64,000 nucleotides of DNA from Ostrinia nubilalis (Eukaryota; Arthropoda; Insecta; Lepidoptera; Crambidae). The translations under genes and the position numbers were made by a program. The notes beneath the pieces were generated by a model, which did not search any database, was not told the DNA's origin, and saw nothing but the letters and a program-made list of their open reading frames with translations. The stretch lies in contig NC_087093.1 in assembly GCF_963855985.1 (NCBI RefSeq), forward strand, positions 10,175,501 through 10,239,500, given 5' to 3'. This document shows, piece after piece, positions 9,814 to 21,290 of this stretch; position 1 is the first letter of the stretch; each line of letters opens with the position of its first letter.

Positions 9814-10134
9814 TATAATAGTCCTATAATAATATTTATGGCTCATTTTTATATTAATATTTGAACCCACCACCCATATCCACAGCCGAATCAATCAAAC
9901 TAATAACAACGGTAGTGGTGCTAATTTGATAAGTAGCTACCGAGTGATTAATCGGTCTCCCAGCCAAGTGAGAATGCGGTTGGAGCCATTCAACCATTTT
10001 GCATTTTATTGCCTGTATAGTATAAACGATTTTGCATTGAAATCTTTGCAGTGCGGCGCCGCAACGCATCGTGTGCTTTGGCTCTTACACTATTGGGTGA
10101 ATCCTACTAATTTTTGAGAGGATGGATAGATCTA

Positions 10135-10311
10135 AATGCTCGTGACTCTATCAGGCCTAAACTACTAAACCGATTTAGATGTGGTGTAGACATAGTTTGA
10201 AAGCAAGCGAAAAATATAGGATAGTTTTTATCGCGGTATTTGGAAGGGGGATACGAGCGCGATTAAAGACTGTGTAAAGAAATTTACGCGGGCAAAGCTG
10301 CGGGAAAAAAC
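10135..10311 (+). repeat. Interspersed repeat of Helitron-like type
   Basis: It contains CCTAAACTACTAAACCGATT and ends with the common GCGGGCAAAGCTGCGGG phrase. Such segments are dispersed through moth and butterfly genomes. Exact ends are not seen. Confidence 0.4.
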
Positions 10312-10611
10312 TGGTGTAGGTATAAACAAAGAAAATTTACCCCAGACGTAAACTGAGCACGACTTTACAAACAATTTGAAAATCGATACCTATGTAAGAT
10401 TGAAAATGACGTTTGAAGGAACTTTTGCGGCTTACTTTGGAAGTTTTTTTTTACTATAAACTTTACATCATCTTTCGAGCAAGTTACGCGAGCTCTGTAA
10501 ATAATTCAATCTTTAGCGTAAAATAACTTCTTTTTCTTCATCTTTATAATGTTCAGTTTGTTACTATTTTTACTTTTACACCTATTACTCAGAAGTAAAT
10601 GTAATCTACAC
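10312..10611. other. No recognisable feature
   Basis: AT-rich sequence, no supported frame. Confidence 0.4.
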
Positions 10612-10735
10612 TAAGGCTGAGTTGCACCACCTAACTTTGACCGTAACTATAACGATAACCGGTGTTTTTTGTATGGAATTTGACAGATTTTTGACGTTTC
10701 TCAAAGTTAAAGTAAGATGGTGCAACGCAGCCTAA
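10612..10735. mobile_element. Small MITE, copy 2 (Harbinger-like scar)
   Basis: 124 bp, TAA-flanked, ends GGCTGAGTTGCACCACC / GGTGCAACGCAGCC. Same family and orientation as 6541-6664. Both copies share the interior CGATAACCGGTGTTTTTT. Confidence 0.8.
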
Positions 10736-11288
10736 GTGTGTATAAATTTTTGAATAATTTACATATGAGAGATCAAATTAGTAGTTAACTATCCACATAA
10801 CTGCTACAATAATTATAATAATATAAATTTAAAATTTAAAATTATAATATTTAAAAACTTACTTAACATACTTAAGTACAAAATACTCAGAACAAACGGT
10901 TATGAACATGTTTGCATAAAAGGGGAATCTTTTGTAAAAAGTTACATGTTGTCACCGTCGAAGGAATCGCGGCAAAAATTAAAGCGTACGGCCAGAATAG
11001 ATGTTCCGGGACCGTGATCGATACCGTACTTGATCGGGTTGCAGTTGCAACATAAATCTACTAAATGTGAAAACTTTTGTTACGCTACGGCCGGAGACAC
11101 GAGACAGACGCGACGTGAAAAATGTTCCCAATGACTCGACGCTGTTTTTAACTATTTCCAACCGTTTCACCGAAACCATTCCCAAATTAAAATCGCTTAA
11201 AGTAATGAAACCGGGCAACCTTAGTACCGTTAATGTGACGACATGTCGTGAAAAATTCGCTAAATGTAAAAGTTTTTGCTACCTCTAA

Positions 11289-11330
11289 CACTCTATTTCA
11301 GTCTATTTAAAAGTAGACTGAAATAGAGTG
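11289..11330. repeat. Perfect 17-bp hairpin, 8-nt loop
   Basis: CACTCTATTTCAGTCTA is followed by TTTAAAAG and the exact inverse of the stem. It stands alone without flanking repeat ends. It is too short for a usual microRNA precursor. It may be a remnant MITE or a local inverted duplication. Confidence 0.7.
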
Positions 11331-13060
11331 ATAACTTGAAATTCGCATTTGGTGGGCTAAATCAAATTTCAACCTTTGAGCGCTGGAAATAACAGAATTC
11401 GAAATGAATTCTCAAATTGTTTTTCTTGTAGATAAGTAGCACTTCTATTGAATAATAATGTCGGCAATGTATACCATACAAATCGTAAAATCTGTACGTA
11501 AAGGACGGAAATGGAGTAGATAGAGCTGTTACTGACAATTACAAATAGTATGGGATAGGCTTAGTTTAATTGACACAAAAGCCCATCTAATCCATATACT
11601 TATTCAAATGTACAACCACCAGCACATCGGACTATAAAATCTAAGTTGCAAAATCATCCCTATTATTATTGAATAAGATACCATGTAGGTTTTAAGCTAC
11701 AGGGCGATGATCGAATTCGAAAATTCGAAACACAATGCGTTAATGTATTCGATGCAAAAAAAGAAAAAACAATTGCGCAACGACACAGTTATTTATGCGC
11801 ATTTCAAGGTCCGTTCAATTATTGCGATTGCTTTTCGCGACCCATATATTTTCAGTGCTCACGTACATAATATTCGTCCGCTTGCCGCTGTCGAGCGACG
11901 TATCGTTCAATCAGTTTATGCAAAACAAAAGAACGAACGCCGTGTCCTGTTAAATACGTAGGGGGACGCTGGCAGTCGGTTCCGTCGCGGAAACGGTGAC
12001 AATCCAATTTGTTTCGTACGTCCACCACGATAGAGTTCCATTACGCTTGAGTGAAACCCGAGGAAGGGTTAGGTAAAAACAATCTGTTTTAGTTATCATC
12101 AATAAACGTGAAGTCCAATACGGATGCTGGTATTATTTTTATTGGTGCTTTCAATTTTACGGCGGACAAGGTAGAGCAGAACATAAAATATAGATTTTAT
12201 ATACATTTTATTTCCCAAATAAATTAATACTTGGTCTATTTATTAAAAGAAGACGTATAAAAATAGTATATTAATTAGGTTGTGGTATGTTTTTCAAAAA
12301 ATATAATTTTGAGCAAACTTTGTTAATTTATCATCAAAAGTCTCTTACCAGATCAAAATACGTTTCCATGCAAAACAAAACGAGATTCAGCGAAAAAGGA
12401 TAGCCAACTTTTTGTTTAGCGAAGTCAATCCGGAGTAATAACTCCGATTCATTTGTTATGGCGGAATGAACCAATCGCGCAGGCGGATAAAGCAAAGTTT
12501 GTGGACCGAAAATAGACAAAGGATCAGATACAGGTAAATAATCCACGTAAGCTAGCGGGGGAAGCATTCGCACTATTGTTTCCTCTGTAGCTTCGATTCG
12601 ACCCGTACCTACTCGTACGTAGCGTCGAATAGTTTTGAAGCATTATATCAATGTGTGCACTTGTATTATTGTTTTATGTCAATGTGCACAGAAAAATAAT
12701 ATCGTGTTTAAACAGAGTGAACTCTTTAAACAGCGAGTACTAGTGGCTTAGAAGGAAATTATTGACTTCTAGACTTAATATCAAAAAAGGCTAAGAGCGT
12801 AGGTATATTGGTTTTTATTAAAGCACACAAGCAGAATAAAGTTCTATCATAATATAAATGTCTCCAATATCTAATAACTCATGAAAGCAACTTGCCTGTC
12901 CTATTTTTCTTTCGATTTAACCATTTTTCTAAGATATGTCTTCAAGATCTCCTGAATCCAGGTCAAGGTGCTGCCTACAAATATATCAAAATCAACATAA
13001 ACATAATATACTAAATCAAAATGAGCAAAAAATATCACCAAGTATCGGTAGGTATTTATT
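11331..13060. other. No recognisable gene; CpG-richer patches
   Basis: Patches at 11780-12060 and 12360-12560 have more CpG than their surroundings, and an 84-codon plus-strand frame covers 11707-11961, but it has no recognisable motif or splice context. They could be conserved non-coding sequence or old exons; I cannot tell. Confidence 0.35.
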
Positions 13061-13070
13061 GTTCAGTGAA

Positions 13071-13670
13071 TTTTATTTTAGAATTCTCACGTCAAAATTA
13101 TTGCGTATCACATTATCCCGTGTTTACACAAGATTAACGCTCAATTCCGAAGCTGAATGTCGTTTCAAAAGCTATAAAGTTTGTGAGAACGCTAAATCGG
13201 AAATCAATTTAAAACATTAGGGATAATCTTCACAGTAAAATACATTATCACATCTAAATCAGCATGAATAGAAAAGGAGTCAGGATAGTTTATATTACCG
13301 TTTTGTTTTAAAACTTACACGTCGAAGTCACGCTCGTATCATCTCGTCTTTCACACAAATGTCACGCCTAATTACGAAGTTATACGAACGTGAGGGTTAA
13401 TATTCCAAGAAACACAGATTACGAATCGCTATCGATAACGGAAAACGAATCAACGCTCTCCTATTACCCGACTCGCTTGAAAAAGATCTTTCATTCCTCA
13501 ACTTTGTTTTAGAACTCGCACGAAGTCATAGCACGAGCATGATCTCGTCTTTCACACAAGATTAACGCTCAATTCCGAAGGTAAATGCCGTTTCTAAAGC
13601 TATAAATTTCTTGGCGGCTCGTTTCACCCGTGAGAACGCACAAATTTATCGGAAATTAGTGAAACTTCCA
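13071..13670. repeat. Three degenerate direct repeats, period about 215 bp
   Basis: Segments around 13071-13215, 13299-13420 and 13506-13660 share in order TTTTAGAA-TC-CACG, ACACAAGATTAACGCTCAAT and TCCGAAG, with the outer two closest (GCTATAAA and GTGAGAACGC also shared). An open frame spans part of the first copy but is not conserved in the others, so it is probably not coding. Confidence 0.55.
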
Positions 13671-13795
13671 CGCAATGAATAGACATGTCTCTAGCGGGTG
13701 TGCCGCGGGATTCGTAATGAAACTGAGCCCGATGTATCTGGATGAGAAGATGGTTTTGTATCTTGTATACCCACATAATATTAATATAGTTTAAG

Positions 13796-13964
13796 CCTAG
13801 GCGCAGACCATCGATTTTGCGTCGGCCGATAGTTTAGTCGGGCAGTTGATCAGTATGGGCATGTATGGAAGTGCGCACATTACCTACACCGATTTGATTT
13901 GGCCGATACTTCATACAATTTGAAATCGGCCACAACTATCGGCCAACTAAAAATCGATGGTCTA
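13796..13964. mobile_element. MITE family B, copy 1
   Basis: Imperfect inverted ends: GCAGACCATCGATTTTGCGT at the left, ending in AAAAATCGATGGTCT at the right, with GGCCGATAGTT / AACTATCGGCC next to them. A homologous copy lies at 52809-52976. Non-coding. Confidence 0.7.
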
Positions 13965-14126
13965 AAACATACGTTACAATAATAGATTATTATAGGTATT
14001 ATTCATTTTATTTGGACTTAAAACTTTCACGTTTTATTAGATTTACTATACCTATAAATATTTTTATTATATCTATTGTTTATTTTTATCTTTTCAGCCT
14101 ACTAAAGTCCAGTGCTTGACGTGAAT

Positions 14127-14240
14127 CTCCCCTACCATCATCATCATCATCATTTCAACCACAGGACGTCTACTGCTGAACAAAGGTCTCCCCCAATCAC
14201 TTCCATATTGACCGGTTGGTAGCGGCTTGCGTCCTGCGCC
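14127..14240 (-). pseudogene. LINE 3' end with (ATG)n tail
   Basis: On the minus strand a broken frame keeps TNRSIWK, a stop, LGETFVQQ, then a stop, TSCG and an ATG/GAT trinucleotide run. The LGE-x-(F/Y)-VQQ motif just before the terminator is shared with the copies at 39145-39290 and 57826-58177. Only the extreme end of the element is present. Confidence 0.65.
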
Positions 14241-14404
14241 CTGTGAATCTCCCCTAAAGAGCACAATAAGCTCTGCCAGCTTTTTTACTTGTGGTTGTCC
14301 ATTGAGCAAGGGTGCACCCTGCATTACGTTTGCTTGGATGAGGTAGAGACCTCAATGTGAGTAAATTATTACATAATATATTATATAATAATACATTTAC
14401 TCCC

Positions 14405-14930
14405 TCGCTTTTTAGGGTTCCGTAGCCAAATGGCAAAAAACGGAACCCTTATAGATTCGTCATGTCTGTCTGTCTGTCCGTCTGTCCGTCCGTATGTCAC
14501 AGCCATTTTTTTCCGAAACTATAAGAGCTATACTGTTGAAACTTGGTAGATAGATGTATTCTGTGAACCGCATTAAGATTCTGATGCAAAAATAAATAAA
14601 AAATATTGGGGGCTCCCCATACCTACTTAGAACTGAAACTCAAAAAATTTTTTTTCATCAAACACATACGTGTGGGATAAAAATGATATCGAGGTTTCTA
14701 AAATTTTTTTTTCTAAACAGAATAGTTTGCGTGACAGACGCTTCCAAAGTGGAAAAAAGTTGGTCCCCCTCTAACTTCTAACATAAGAAAATAAAAAATC
14801 TAAAAAAAACATAAATGATGTACATTACTATAAAAACTACCAACGAAAATTGTTTTGAACGAGATCTAGTAAGTAACGCAGTCGCTAGCGATTACACCTA
14901 TTGTAAAATCATGGTAAGCACACATGATAT
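14405..14930 (+). repeat. Interspersed repeat starting with GGGTTCCGT
   Basis: It opens with a 10-bp hairpin (AGGGTTCCGT ... ACGGAACCCT at 14413-14449), a CTGT/CCGT microsatellite (14464-14494), then the common phrase GTTGAAACTTGGTAGATAGA. Such sequences are frequent in lepidopteran DNA. The right end is not clear and no coding potential is seen. Confidence 0.5.
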
Positions 14931-15244
14931 GGCCGACCTATTGCCACTTCTAAGCGCAACTGTCAAAATTTAACAGTTATTAAATTATAACTACGATATG
15001 AACATGGAACAGACATGCTAAGGTAAGGTTTTCCTTCAAACCTCCATCCTCCTTTGATACCTAGGTACGTAATATCTGACAGACACGTGTAATATTATTG
15101 TCATAATAATCAAGACAACTTTTTAACCATTCGGTAACGCTTCACGTAGAGATTAATATTTAACAATTAATTGTGAATACGCAGAATTACTACGAAATCG
15201 AAACCAGTAGCTTGTGGCATACCTAAAGCTGTTGTTATTGAACA

Positions 15245-15420
15245 GGGGGCGTAGTGTGAGTTTATATCAAACGCATTCGATAACGACTGCGTAAAAAGTG
15301 ACATCAATGACGTCACTGACAGCGCCTCTAGCGGTAACTTTCAAGAAATAAAATCTTTATTTACATTATTTAAAGCAGTCGACATCGAATGCGTTTGACG
15401 TAAACTCACACTACGCCCCC
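15245..15420. mobile_element. Palindromic MITE with GGGGGCGTAGTGTGAG ends
   Basis: 176 bp. Left end GGGGGCGTAGTGTGAGTTTA inverts at the right end over about 45 bp, including AAACGCATTCGAT and GACTGC. The interior carries GCGCCTCTAGCGG. No unambiguous target duplication. Confidence 0.75.
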
Positions 15421-15921
15421 AGAGTTTGAAGTGTCATTTTATTTAAACGACAGTTCACACTTGTGGAACTTTGCATTAAATATAAAAATATACTTAAAAT
15501 ATTTAAAAATATCAAAACGCTACTGTGTATTAACACTGTCTACGAATGTTCTTTTTGTATTGACATTGTCGCTACTATGAAACTACTTAGTCAAGCGCAA
15601 CTTGGTAACTCATGATTAACGTTCTCTAATAAGTAAGTAGGAAGAAATATTACTGAAATAGGTACACGTACCTTATACTCGTATTAATGGAACTCGTGGA
15701 ATTACGTTATAATTTAGTTATTTGTAGACAGATCTTACTGACAAATATTTTAGCATTAAAGGAATTTGCTAGGGGCATACTTTCAGCCAAAGATAACAGT
15801 ACGAAGGAATTTACAGCGTAATTTTTTCGACTCTTGTGTATAAACTACTTGCTCAAAAAGTAAATAACAATTTGACACGTTGCGTTGACACCACCGCTCG
15901 TGGACGTATAGATGACCCACG

Positions 15922-16063
15922 CTGAACTGTCCTACCAAACTTAATGACAGGGGGGCGCTACCATCGTTCAACTATATGGTTTCCAACATGGCAAAAATCG
16001 GAACCAGCGATCCGGTATTGACGGTGGCGCCCCACTGTCAATGTCATGGATAGGACAGTTCAG
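15922..16063. mobile_element. MITE family C, copy 1
   Basis: Ends CTGAACTGTCCTA and its exact inverse TAGGACAGTTCAG, followed inward by GGGGCGC / GCGCCCC blocks. A truncated homologue is at 22193-22265. Non-coding. Confidence 0.7.
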
Positions 16064-16445
16064 TATATGAACTGTCAAAACGAGACTTCCATAGATTTTG
16101 TAGGGCAATACAAGCCGATAACGTCACAATTTTGTCAAATCAATCGACTAACTTTTTATTGGGTCCAAATTCGGTTGCATAAAAAATATTGTCATAATTT
16201 AAGAGTGCATAAATTTTTTTTGGCATACTCATAATTTCGCATAACGTTCATACAGAATAAATCATAAGGCATATTTTTTTTGCCATAACCACTTTTATTA
16301 TAATAATATTTTAGTATATATTTTTTCTGTATTCTCGTTTTTTTAATAACGATTTCTAGGCATAACATTTATTGGCATCTAAACCAATGCCATAAATATT
16401 AAGATTCATAATATACAAAATACCATAATGTTAACAAATATAAAT

Positions 16446-16783
16446 AGACAAGCAAGCATGCAAACAAGCATGCAAGCAAGCAGCAAGCATGCAATCAAAC
16501 AGCAAGCACGCAGGCATGCAAGCAAGCTGCAAGGTAGCATGTAAGCATGCATGCAAGCAAGGATGCAAACAAGCAAGCCTGCAAGCAAGCAGCAAGCAAG
16601 CAGCAAGCAAGCATGCAAGCAAGCAGCAAGCAAGCATGCAAGCAAGCAGCAAGCATGCAATCAAGCAGCAAGCATGCAAGCAAGCAGCAAGCAAGCATGC
16701 AAGCAAGCAGCAAGGAAGCATGGATTCAAGCAAGGATGCAAGCAAGCAAGCATGCAAGCAAGCAAGCATACAAGCAAGCATTA
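16446..16783. repeat. CAAG/CATG-type satellite
   Basis: About 340 bp made almost entirely of GCAA and GCAT tetramers, often as CAAGCAAGCATG and CAAGCAAGCAG. It creates long overlapping open frames on both strands (Lys/Gln/Ala/Ser on one, Leu/Ala/Cys on the other), none of which is a gene. Confidence 0.9.
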
Positions 16784-16797
16784 GGATTGCCTTATCT

Positions 16798-16978
16798 CCG
16801 GCGCTGCGGGAAGTGCGGTCCTTCCGCTCTGGCGTAACATATACCCGGCATGCCATGCTCGCTTCCGCAGCTTCGGCTTGCTGGTCGCCTTCGGCGACCA
16901 GCCTCAGCCGCTCCAGCTCGCACGGCTGCCGGATATATGTTACAGCGAGCGAGGACCGCACTCCCTCCGCGCCTCCGG
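16798..16978. repeat. GC-rich long hairpin
   Basis: Two arms of about 85 nt pair imperfectly (AGTGCGGTCC, GTAACATATA, CCGGCA on the left; inverse blocks on the right). The tip is a perfect GCTGGTCGCC-TTC-GGCGACCAGC hairpin at 16881-16903. GC content is far above the flanks. Base composition unlike its surroundings suggests capture or a structured RNA/DNA element; origin is unknown. Confidence 0.75.
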
Positions 16979-17615
16979 CTTTTAAATTACACTCTAGTAT
17001 AGGGCAGACTAGTACCACGTGAAAGAGACCACGGCCAGTCGGGATCTACATAATTCCAGACCAGGCAAGCTTATTGTTGTAAAAGAAATGTGGACTGTAT
17101 AATATGTGCGTTATAAATAGATAAGAGGGATTTGAGATCAAACAGAATGTATTTTCACGAGCTTAAGTTTTCTAAGAGACAGGTCAAAAATTAAGAACAA
17201 CAATGACAATGACACAGAGAATTTAGTTTTTACAAATCTACAGGCCGAAAGAGTATAAAGATGGAAGGAGGATCGTTCGCAACATCACAAATACATAATA
17301 ATTTACTCTTCAATGTTGGTTGCTCTTATAGACAATATTTATGACTTTAAATGTTATAAATAATTACATTATGTTTATCGTATTTTATTAAAAACAAACT
17401 TTAGGAATATAAAAATTATGTTATTTACATTTATGATTATTTAAATTATGGTATTGAAAATTAGATAAAGTTATTATTATGCCTAAGAAACCATTATGCA
17501 TTTAGAAAACTATGCATATCAAAGTTTATGCGAAAAAACTTTATGGAAATACTGTTATGCCAAACTAAATTATGATGAAAAATGTTATGCGTCTGAGAGG
17601 GCACCCCTTTTTATT

Positions 17616-18624
17616 AAAATACAAAGCAACAAAAAAAAATCTGCGATCGTTCTTCTACGAATCTGACTCGACAGGTGTGCATCGTTCAGTTTGGTGTACA
17701 GGATATCTTTATTGAACTTTTATCGCCTACCTTGCTAGATTGTTTTTTAGTCTAGCTTTGAACTGTCATTGGCTAAAATGACGATAACGAGGACACGGAC
17801 GTTCCATGATGAAGTAAACCGACAATACTTTTTGATAAAAACGTTCTTAAATGTAACCAACCACATGCATGGTAGTACTAAAGCAAATCGATATCTCGAG
17901 TTAAGTTCTTACGAAATTCGACATCCATCGCAGATATGGAGCGCGAATAATATTGTAATGGACGTCTTTCAATAGCACTAGAGTACCTATTCGGTCGCGA
18001 TGCCGCACAGAGCGATAAGGTAACTGGAGCACCTGCGAATATCTGAAATGTATTCAGTGTTACATAATGTTTATGTTAACTACATGAGTATGTAGGATTT
18101 TACGCGGTTAACATTCAAGGAGTCTTATCGTCATTTTTTCTTATCGAAATTTTGTGACCTCGTATTTTGGTTGACGTTTTCGACAGATTAGGTATTAAGG
18201 TGTCAACTGTCAATGACGTAGTTTCAACCCAGGTTTTTTTTTGGTTGATTGAATTAAATTAAAAAGTTTTTTTTAAATTATTAGTTAAAGTTAGTCTACT
18301 CATTTTCATAAGTCATCGGATTCAAAATCTTTTTGTGTATTCGCGTTTTACTAGATACAGCTCCAGTAAGCATATTATAGACAAAAATGGCTTATCAAGG
18401 TTATGATGATTTAGGTAGACATTTGTGCTCTTTTGTATGTGTGTGAAAATCGAACAATCTGAATATTTCAATGTGCCGTTACGTGAAACCTTATCGTGGA
18501 GTACTGCATCCGAGTACTTTAGTCCCATCGAAAGAGGACCGATGCAATATTATGTGCGCTCGAAACGCAGCGCCAAATTTTAGAGGTAGGTAACCGAATT
18601 TAAACTCGATCACTCGATACACCA
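17616..18624. other. No recognisable gene
   Basis: Moderately CpG-containing sequence at 17640-18020 with a 68-codon frame that has no recognisable motif; otherwise AT-rich. Nothing supported. Confidence 0.4.
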
Positions 18625-18633
18625 GAGCCAATG

Positions 18634-19467
18634 ACCTGAATGTCTCCAACTTCCTCATTGACCCTAGAGCAATTCCAAGTATACCATCAATAAAAGCCTA
18701 ATTAGAGTCATCAAACCTCTCAGTCATTCAATTAGAGCCATTAGAACTTCATAACTATGAGTTGTTTTCTATGTGTAAGCTGAGGACACGTGTCTCCAGC
18801 TGACACATCTGTATCTTCGTAAATATTTATGCTACGATAATGTATTATACCTCAAAAATTACAGTCGAATCCAAATAGTAGGCTTTCCACTTTTCAAGAC
18901 TTTAGCTCAAATACTGTTAAAACCACGATCAAAAAACTATGTGCGAGCTGGAGTACCGTGTCTCCAGCTTACACATCTGTATCTTCGTAAATATTTAAGC
19001 TACATCAATGTTTTATATCTCATAAATTAAAGTCGAATAAAAAAACCCGACTTCAATTCTTTCAAAGCTTTATTTCGAACCGTTTTCGAACTACGAACCG
19101 ATACGTATGTGTAAGCTGGTGACACGTAACACACGGTGGATTATTAAAACCGTATAAGTTAGAGTTGCGTTTTAAAGATCAAATAATTCGTTATAATTAA
19201 AGTACACACGAGACATAATTTCAAATCTCTAGGTCTCTTAGTTTCAGAATTAAAAGCCAAAAACTATTTTCCCGCCAAATAATTCAAATAATATGGGTCG
19301 ACTGCGACGTTGCCGTTCCGTGCGTCCACTAGAGCAGTCGAATTTGAACCTAAAAACTAGTACTGTTTGAATCATTTTTATTTGTAGTTTAAATCATTTA
19401 ATTTCGATTATAAGAATTTTAGACTAGGAGCCGGCTGATTTCTGTATTGAGTACTTAATAACCTATA
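18634..19467 (+). repeat. Left inverted arm with internal direct repeats
   Basis: Inside the arm a unit of about 100 bp (GGACACGTGTCTCCAGCTGA ... CTGTATCTTCGTAAATATTT) occurs at 18779-18880 and again at 18949-19045, with a shorter trace at 19110-19130. The same order is mirrored in the right arm. Confidence 0.75.
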
Positions 19468-19654
19468 TTTTATTAATAAGAAAAAGCTAGGTAAAACAAA
19501 ATTATATTTTAATATACAAGTATAATAACGAACTTGTTTCCAAAGACTCAAATATTTGTGGCGTTTCTAAACGCAACCACTTTAATTTTTATTTAAATAC
19601 CGTGAAGTCCCACGATTCTGCCACGTCAAGTGGCAAAAATGGGCAACAACTATA

Positions 19655-19919
19655 CAGGGTGGAAACGTTAAGTGATCTCACTCGATTATTTCTTAACTAT
19701 ACAAGATATTAAAAAACTGGTTACTGATCCTGAAAGTGCTTAATGAGCTCTTTCAAACGGTACCAATAATAAGTTACAGAATAAACTGGATCTATCTGAA
19801 AATTCAATGTTTCCAGCTTCATAGAGCTCATGAAGCACTTTCAGGATCAATAACTAGTTTATTGATATCTTGTATAGTTTAGAAATAATCGAGTGAGATC
19901 ACTTATCGTTTCCACCCTG
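19655..19919. mobile_element. MITE family A, copy 2
   Basis: 265 bp with ends CAGGGTGGAAACGTTAAG / CTTATCGTTTCCACCCTG, flanked by TA. It is nested in the core of the 4.8-kb element and lacks the extra middle of the 9307-9813 copy. Confidence 0.8.
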
Positions 19920-19929
19920 TATTTTGCTC

Positions 19930-20233
19930 TATGGTTACAAACAGATTTTGCATGACATTGACAGATATATGTCAAAATCCACCAATCACGCAGCATTTGG
20001 ACCTCGCATCTACGTATTGCCATCTGGCGGATTTTCCAATCGCGAAAGCCCTCATTGAATTCTTCTTCTTTTGTTGAAAAAAAAAAATTAACAACATTAA
20101 CATCACAAATCACAATCACTACTAAGACATCACAAAATAGACGAAACACAGCATTTGCACAGAATTGGCCGTAAGGATCTATATCCATAGCCGTAAAACT
20201 TGTATTAAAAAAAAAGATGACAGTTGACTGCAA
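19930..20233 (-). other. Open minus-strand frame of unknown nature
   Basis: An ATG frame (MDIDPYGQFCANAVFRLFCD ...) runs about 90 codons on the minus strand from near 20191, preceded by an upstream in-frame Met at 20233. It has a hydrophobic central stretch and no motif I know. It sits between a nested MITE and a TTACTTTTAGGT-rich segment within the transposon core. It could be a leftover leader exon of the element's own gene or a chance frame. Confidence 0.2.
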
Positions 20234-20443
20234 TATTGAGAAACAGTCAGTGTTGCCAGAAGGTTACTTTTGTAACCTTTTAGCTGATTTTTGAACTGCT
20301 TTGGTTTACTTTTAGGTTACACTAATGAAAAGGTTACTTTTAGGTGATTTAGTTAGTAAAATATGATTTATCTGTGGTAATTAAATAGATTAATTAGATT
20401 TACGAATCTCTGATGGATGAGTGATACCCGACCCGAGGTTTCC

Positions 20444-21290
20444 GCCAACTGGGACCGCAATCAACTAGGACCGCGGTCCCAATCGCCAGATCAGTAAAAA
20501 TTAAATACTTTTCTGGGACCATTCATAAAGGACAATGACCAAAAATGTATGGAGTGTGGTCCAAATGTCAACCACCACCTATGGTGACCTATGTAGTAAA
20601 ATAGTCTACTAAATACAGATTCATTATAACCAAACCGCAATCAAAAATATGCTGTCAGTAAAAAGTTATGACTGAATGAAAAGTCATGTTTTTACCTTTT
20701 CATCTGAAAATTAATGTTCTTGATATCATTCTATCCATCGCACATTTCGGATTAATCTATGCATATTATGTCATGTCGCTTAGTGTGCCGTGTTAGATTC
20801 TCGCTAAAAGAAAAAAAAAACTCAGAAGAAAGACAACAATATTGGAATTATGGTCGGGTGGTCGCTGCTCCGCCCCTATTGGTTGTAGGGTGATGTTAAA
20901 TAACCTAAAACCATCCTTGATAAATGGGCTATCCATAACAAAAAGAATTTTTCAAATCGGACCAGTAGTTCCTGAGATTAGCGCGTAAACTACTACAATT
21001 TTTCATACAGTCATAACTTTTTACTGACAGTTTATTTATTTTTCGTCCCATACTGAAAGTTAATCTCTATTTAATGGACCATAAGCCAATATAGGTCTCA
21101 TTAGTGGTGGACATTTGGACCACTTTTGGTCATTGTCCTTTTAGTACGATACCGATTTTGGCTTGAATAATATATTTTTTTAAGTTATCTATGAGTGAAC
21201 CTAGTCGCTGGAAGAAAAATATTTAATTTTTATCGATCCAGCGACTGGGACCACTGTCCCAGTTAATTGCGGTCCCAGTAGCCGGAATCT
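20444..21290. mobile_element. Nested foldback element with GGGACCGC ends
   Basis: Outer inverted segments of about 75 bp (AACTGGGACCGCAAT ... TAAAAATTAAATA) lie at 20448-20515 and 21214-21284. An inner inverted pair (AAGGACAATGACCAAAA and GGTCCAAATGTC) lies at 20529-20580 and 21105-21144. A Helitron-like fragment sits in the loop. The whole behaves as one imperfect palindrome nested in the 4.8-kb element. Confidence 0.6.
20855..20995 (-). mobile_element. Helitron-like fragment
   Basis: Minus strand carries TTAGCG-type start GCGCTAATCTCAGGAACTAC, GGTCCGATTTGAAAAATTC, GATAGCCCATTTATC and GGAGCGGAGCAGCGACC, the body of the common family. Both ends are missing. Confidence 0.6.

Larger units (their letters stand above)
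16161..17606. mobile_element. TIR element with 9-bp duplication and TTATGC arrays
   Basis: The 1446-bp element starts GGGTCC and ends GCACCC, with CTTTTTATT directly outside both ends (16152-16160 and 17607-17615). A 9-bp duplication is typical of Mutator-like elements. About 300 bp at each side is AT-rich and dotted with TTATGC / GCATAA motifs, mostly pointing inward in opposite orientations. The middle is a CAAG-type satellite followed by a GC-rich hairpin. No transposase is present. Superfamily assignment rests on the scar alone. Confidence 0.65.

Noticed and set aside
10979..11288. Coding exon on either strand
   Set aside because: Both strands are open for about 75 codons and a short direct repeat (CTAAATGT-AAA-TTTT) lies at both ends; no motif or splice support.
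16431..17018. 195-codon and 177-codon frames
   Set aside because: They are produced by the CAAG/CATG satellite and the GC-rich hairpin, open on both strands, with no real protein features.
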